Source: Glaciecola sp965658765
Lineage (GTDB): Bacteria; Pseudomonadota; Gammaproteobacteria; Enterobacterales; Alteromonadaceae
Reading direction: 5' to 3'
NCBI GenBank assembly: GCA_965658765.1
Contig: CBFHTO010000006.1
Location: 1 to 64,000, forward strand
Length of the DNA stretch: 64,000 bases
The notes beneath the pieces were generated by a model. The model ran no database searches. It saw only the letters and a list, made by a program, of their open reading frames with translations, and was not told the DNA's origin. Every line of letters begins with the position of its first letter. Position 1 is the first letter of the stretch. A program made the position numbers and the translations under genes. Shown here piece by piece: positions 60,266 through 64,000 of this stretch.

Positions 60266-60829
60266 ATGTCTATGATTAACCAAGTGATTCCAGATTTCTC
60301 AGTTGAAGCTTTTCACAATGGAGAGTTCAAAACTATTACAAGTGACGACGTAAAAGGTAAATGGTCAATTTTCTTATTTTACCCAGCGGACTTCACCTTT
60401 GTGTGCCCTACTGAACTAGAAGATATGGCTAAGATCCACAGCGAGTTAAATGATCTTGGTGTAGAAGTATATGGTGTATCTACCGATTCACATTTCGTAC
60501 ACAAAGCATGGCACGACACTTCAGAAGCAATTGGTAAAGTAACTTACCCTCTATTATCTGATAACGTTTTTGCCTTATCTCGTGGCTTTGATGTACTAAT
60601 TGAAGAAGAAGGTCGAGCATTGCGTGGAACCTTTTTAGCAAACCCAGAGGGTGTTGTTAAAGTAGCAGAAATTCACGACTTGGGCATCGGTCGAAGTGCA
60701 AAAGACATGCTTCGTAAGGTAAAAGCTGCACAGTATGTTGCAGACAACGACGGAGAAGTATGTCCAGCCGCTTGGGAACAAGGTCAAGCTACCTTAACTC
60801 CTAGCCTAGACTTAGTTGGTAAAATCTAA
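60266..60829 (+). CDS. ahpC: Alkyl hydroperoxide reductase subunit C (peroxiredoxin)
   Basis: A typical two-Cys peroxiredoxin of 187 aa. The peroxidatic Cys is in YPADFTFVCPTELEDMA (about residue 47) and the resolving Cys in GEVCPAAWEQG (about residue 166). It reduces H2O2 and organic peroxides and is recycled by AhpF, encoded 287 bp downstream. AAGGA precedes the ATG. Confidence 0.98.
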   Translation: MSMINQVIPDFSVEAFHNGEFKTITSDDVKGKWSIFLFYPADFTFVCPTELEDMAKIHSELNDLGVEVYGVSTDSHFVHKAWHDTSEAIGKVTYPLLSDNVFALSRGFDVLIEEEGRALRGTFLANPEGVVKVAEIHDLGIGRSAKDMLRKVKAAQYVADNDGEVCPAAWEQGQATLTPSLDLVGKI

Positions 60830-60853
60830 GTCTATCAAGCGACATGAAGAGAA

Positions 60854-60881
60854 TGCACCTGTGGTATTTACCACAGGTGCA
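60854..60881. repeat. Perfect 28-bp palindrome between ahpC and ahpF
   Basis: TGCACCTGTGGTA and TACCACAGGTGCA (13 bases each) flank TT. As RNA it forms a very stable hairpin 24 bases after the ahpC stop. No T-run follows, so it is not a classical terminator. Confidence 0.8.
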
Positions 60882-61116
60882 ACACAAAATAATAGCAGAC
60901 AGGAAGTAATGAATAGCGACTTATACGCGATTTAAAATGTGTAAGACGATTCACTAGTCACCATTCCTTACTTTCTTATTAAACGTTAATTTATTTGGCG
61001 ACTCATGGCCAAAGGCAGCTTGGCAAATTTTTTTTGTCAAACTAAAGCAAGTAGCACAAAGCAAAACAAGCGGAAAGTGTTACGAGCATTGAGAACTCAA
61101 CCAAAGGAGTATGAGC

Positions 61117-62721
61117 ATGTTATCTAAAGAGATTTTACAAGCCTTATCAGGCTACATGAAAGATTTATCCAAACGTATCTCGTTTGTCATACAAGTCGGA
61201 GAGCACGAGAAGAAACAAGAGTTAATGGAGATGCTTTCTCAAATCGCTGAGACTTCACAAAATTTAGAAGTCAAAGAAGAAGACCGTTCAGACATCTTGC
61301 GCAGTCCAGTCAGCTTTTTGCTACAAGCAGACGGCAAAGATACAGGCATTACATTTTCGGGTGTGCCAGGCGGCCACGAATTTAACTCTTTGATCCTTGC
61401 CATACTGCATGCAGGCGGTAGTTCGCTCAAATTAGACGACAGCATTCAGAGTATGGTTAAGAAGGTAAACGAAAAGCTAAAATTTCAAGTGTTTGTCAGT
61501 CTCAGTTGCCATGCTTGTCCAGACGTAGTTCAGGCTATGAATCAGTTTGCAGTGCTTAACCCCAATATTGAGGTTGAGATGGTTGACGGCGGTGTTTATC
61601 CAGACCTTGTAGAAGAGAAGAATATCCAAGGTGTACCGACGGTATATATGAACGATGAATTGTTCGCTAGTGGTCGCGTAGAGTTAGCTGGGATCATTGA
61701 AAAGCTAAGTGCGGCTAGACCTGAAATGCTGGCGGCAAACGATGATGTAGAAGAGCTTCCATTGCAAGATGTTGCAGTAATTGGCGGTGGGCCTGCTGGT
61801 ATCTCGGCTGCTATTTATTCTGCGCGTAAAGGTTTGAACGTGACTATTATCGCAGACCGTTTCGGTGGACAGGTCAAAGACACAATGGGTATCGAAAACC
61901 TTATTAGTGTCAAGTATACCACTGGACCAGAACTAACAGGTTCATTAGTAGAGCATCTAGACCAACACGAAGTTACGAAGAAAGAGCACTTAAGAGTCGA
62001 CAATATTGAAAAAGGTCCTATTAAAACACTTACTCTCAGCAATGGTGAAAAAGTCCGCACGCGCTCGATAATTATTGCTACCGGCGCGAACTGGAGGGAG
62101 CTCGGCGTACCAGGTGAGAAAGAAAATATCGGTAATGGAGTTGCCTACTGCCCACATTGCGATGGCCCCTTCTACAAAGGTAAAGACGTTGCTGTAATCG
62201 GAGGTGGTAATTCAGGCGTAGAAGCAGCGCTTGATCTCGCGGGGATTGTAAAATCAGTAACCGTATATGAGTTTTTGCCTGAGCTGAAAGCGGATAAGGT
62301 GCTTGTAGAGCAGATTGCTAAACGTGACAATATAAATGTCGTGACAAACGCTGCTACGAAACAAATATTGGCTGAAAATGGCAAAGTGACGGCAATCGAA
62401 TATCAAGATCGTGAAACTGAAAAGGTCCAGCAACAAAAATTGCAGGGTATTTTTGTGCAAATTGGTCTTGTGCCTAACTCTAAAGTGGTCGAGGGTGTTG
62501 TCGAATTGAGCAAATATGGAGAGGTGTTGATCAATGAGAAAGGCGCAACCAGTGAGGAAGGTATTTTTGCATGTGGTGACGTGACTACTGTACCTTATAA
62601 GCAGATCGTTGTTGCAATGGGCGAAGGGTCAAAAGCATCATTAGCAGCTTTTGATTACTTGCTGATGAATCCTGCCCCAAGCGAAGAACTTGCCGAAGAG
62701 ACAAGTACTGAAGCCGCTTAA
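61117..62721 (+). CDS. ahpF: Alkyl hydroperoxide reductase subunit F
   Basis: An FAD disulfide reductase that reduces AhpC with NADH. The N-terminal tandem thioredoxin-like domain has the redox motif SCHACPDVVQA (about 129-137), and the thioredoxin-reductase-like part has VIGGGPAGISAAIYSARKG (FAD), YCPHCDGPFYKG (the second CxxC) and FACGDVTT (FAD). I choose ATG 61117, which has AAGGAG seven bases upstream, over an ATG two codons earlier that overlaps the RBS. It is about 534 aa (E. coli 521). Confidence 0.97.
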   Translation: MLSKEILQALSGYMKDLSKRISFVIQVGEHEKKQELMEMLSQIAETSQNLEVKEEDRSDILRSPVSFLLQADGKDTGITFSGVPGGHEFNSLILAILHAGGSSLKLDDSIQSMVKKVNEKLKFQVFVSLSCHACPDVVQAMNQFAVLNPNIEVEMVDGGVYPDLVEEKNIQGVPTVYMNDELFASGRVELAGIIEKLSAARPEMLAANDDVEELPLQDVAVIGGGPAGISAAIYSARKGLNVTIIADRFGGQVKDTMGIENLISVKYTTGPELTGSLVEHLDQHEVTKKEHLRVDNIEKGPIKTLTLSNGEKVRTRSIIIATGANWRELGVPGEKENIGNGVAYCPHCDGPFYKGKDVAVIGGGNSGVEAALDLAGIVKSVTVYEFLPELKADKVLVEQIAKRDNINVVTNAATKQILAENGKVTAIEYQDRETEKVQQQKLQGIFVQIGLVPNSKVVEGVVELSKYGEVLINEKGATSEEGIFACGDVTTVPYKQIVVAMGEGSKASLAAFDYLLMNPAPSEELAEETSTEAA

Positions 62722-62801
62722 TTAATATGGTCTGCTTTACAGTCCTTATGTGAACGATGGCGACAACTGCCTTATAAATAAGTGTTCATATAAAAAAGAT
62801 T

Positions 62802-62832
62802 AAAAGCGGGAGCCTCTGGGCCCCGCTTTTTT
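62802..62832. terminator. Terminator between ahpF and the sulfotransferase gene
   Basis: AAAAGCGGG and CCCGCTTTT pair over nine bases around an eleven-base loop, with six T on the plus strand and TTTT on the minus strand. It lies between convergent genes, so it may act in both directions. Confidence 0.85.
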
Positions 62833-64000
62833 CATTGTGTTTTCTTTAGAACGTCAATCATCGGAGTGAGCCATTTTTGATAAGCCTCGGCACTGTTTAC
62901 TGATGAACGATAAATCGGCTGACGCACTTGGGTGGCACTTAGAGTGGCAACCCGCTTTCTACGCTCGAAGAAACGTAAGCATTCCTCTTTAAATGGTAAT
63001 TCGCAATAATTGAGTAGAGAATGAGTTACTCCCTCTTGATCCGCGACTAATGCTTCATAATCAAGATGAAAAATCTGCTCCTTAAATAAGCCACTCCAAT
63101 GCGACATGATATCTTCGTATGCTTTGTAAAACCGGGCTATATCAACTTGGTCGTGAGCATAATAGTGACCATGTTTCGAAAAGTCATGCTTATATATCGA
63201 CCAGCAAGTATTTAGAGCTTCCCTTCGACAATGTACTATTTTTGCATTTGGGAAAAGTAATTTTATCCATCCAATGTGGACAAAGTTGATCAACATCTTA
63301 TCCGTTATGTGTGAGGCATTATTAGAAAATACTGACAAAGCCTTGGTATAACTTTTTGCTACTTTGTCTAAATCTGAGTCACTACACTGTGCCAGAGCTA
63401 TACTGCTATCTAGTCCATGTTTAAGCTCACAAATCTCGTTAATGCTTCTTGCTAAAAAAGGTACCTCACCCGCATCTGCAACATTTGAATGGCTAGCAAG
63501 GATTTGCTCAGCAAGCGTACTGCCCGAGCGAGGCATACCCACGATAAATATAGGTTTAATGCTTGGTGCACCTCGGTATGAAGTTCGTTCATAAATGTCT
63601 TTATCGAAACAATTTTGCACATTGCGGATGGCCGCAATATCGTCCTCAACATTATAATTTTTCTGAGTTTTGGCTAAGGTGTTAGCCTGTTCGTAATGTA
63701 AGAATGCAGAATGATACTCCTGCAATTTGTGATATACGTCACCTATCGAATATCCAAGCGAAATTCTATCACTTTGAGTTTGGGATGGAGATTGTTGAGC
63801 CGCGCGCATTGCCGCAAAGTCTTTATCATTGGCATTGTCAAACTGCCTAATTTGGGAAAGTAACACCAAAGCTTTAGGATGAGTTGATTCACATTCAAGC
63901 ACTTGACGCGCAAGCTGCTCAGACTCCTCAAAATTACCAAGCTCTTTTAACAGAGCTGCTAAGTTAAGTTTTCCCTCGATAAATTCTGGTGCCAAAGTAA
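62832..64000 (-). CDS. TPR-containing sulfotransferase (N-terminus beyond the window)
   Basis: The reading frame is open to the right edge and begins inside TPR repeats (FIEGKLNLAALLKELGNFEESEQLARQVLE), so the N-terminal part is missing. After about 140 residues comes a sulfotransferase domain with the PAPS-binding loop FIVGMPRSGSTLAEQILASH and 3'-phosphate motif IVHCRREALNTCWSIYKHDF. It would transfer sulfate from PAPS to a sugar, peptide or lipid; the substrate is unknown. Such TPR-sulfotransferases are frequent in marine bacteria. It converges on ahpF. Confidence 0.88.
   Translation of the reverse strand, partial: TLAPEFIEGKLNLAALLKELGNFEESEQLARQVLECESTHPKALVLLSQIRQFDNANDKDFAAMRAAQQSPSQTQSDRISLGYSIGDVYHKLQEYHSAFLHYEQANTLAKTQKNYNVEDDIAAIRNVQNCFDKDIYERTSYRGAPSIKPIFIVGMPRSGSTLAEQILASHSNVADAGEVPFLARSINEICELKHGLDSSIALAQCSDSDLDKVAKSYTKALSVFSNNASHITDKMLINFVHIGWIKLLFPNAKIVHCRREALNTCWSIYKHDFSKHGHYYAHDQVDIARFYKAYEDIMSHWSGLFKEQIFHLDYEALVADQEGVTHSLLNYCELPFKEECLRFFERRKRVATLSATQVRQPIYRSSVNSAEAYQKWLTPMIDVLKKTQ

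Overview
The window reads as chromosome of a marine gammaproteobacterium, most likely an Alteromonadales (Alteromonadaceae-like) organism. The reasons are moderate-to-low GC with AT-rich intergenic DNA, a typical gammaproteobacterial gene order (glnA-ntrB-ntrC, psd-rsgA / orn, rplU-rpmA-obgE, ftsB-ispD-ispF-truD-pcm-nlpD-rpoS, fadBA), MaoP, the PLP-type aspartate decarboxylase PanP, and a large TonB-dependent receptor. The assignment is an inference from gene content; no 16S gene is present. No insertion sequence, prophage, CRISPR array or integrase was seen.

Region by region. 1-4.5 kb (minus strand): a TonB-dependent receptor cut by the window edge, a PrpR-type sigma-54 activator whose stop overlaps the receptor start, and a VOC/glyoxalase-fold protein. 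A sigma-54 promoter and two tandem dyads 20 bp apart sit upstream of the activator. 5-11 kb: small membrane protein, CNNM/DUF21-CBS protein, DoxX, coiled-coil protein, YadGH-type ABC exporter, a TrmB-like methyltransferase and a divergent EAL protein. 11.5-18 kb: panP, then the nitrogen-control locus glnA - DUF4124 - ntrB - ntrC, with a sigma-54 promoter and two NtrC enhancer sites before glnA and an NtrC operator over the ntrB start. 18-28 kb: typA/bipA, PatB/MalY lyase, a divergent SRAP (HMCES/YedK) protein, YibQ-type deacetylase, a MerC-like membrane protein behind a Zur-box-like palindrome, glpQ-type phosphodiesterase, EamA transporter, psd, rsgA and orn. 28-36 kb: tRNA-Gly(GCC), an amylosucrase-type GH13 enzyme, a candidate sRNA, a DUF4442 hotdog protein, maoP, SOUL lipoprotein, ilvIH and a cold-shock protein. 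36-47 kb: fadBA, slt, pepQ, ispB, rplU-rpmA, obgE and folA. 47-54 kb: the rpoS-nlpD-yqaA-pcm-(no surE)-truD-ispF-ispD-ftsB cluster. 54-64 kb: putA, a CYTH triphosphatase-like protein, a TerB-like protein, ahpC and ahpF, and a TPR-sulfotransferase cut by the right edge.

Most of the window is conserved housekeeping. The signals I consider most worth following are: (1) the sigma-54/PrpR-type/TonB-receptor module, whose enhancer geometry (about -105 and -125 from the predicted start) matches that of glnA in the same window; (2) a Zur-box-like site before a MerC-like protein; (3) an orphan terminator with a promoter upstream, suggesting an unannotated sRNA; (4) the divergent SRAP and TrmB-like paralogues; (5) long perfect hairpins between rpmA and obgE and between ahpC and ahpF; (6) the absence of surE from its usual place. 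All functional statements are from reading the sequence and family knowledge; no search was run.
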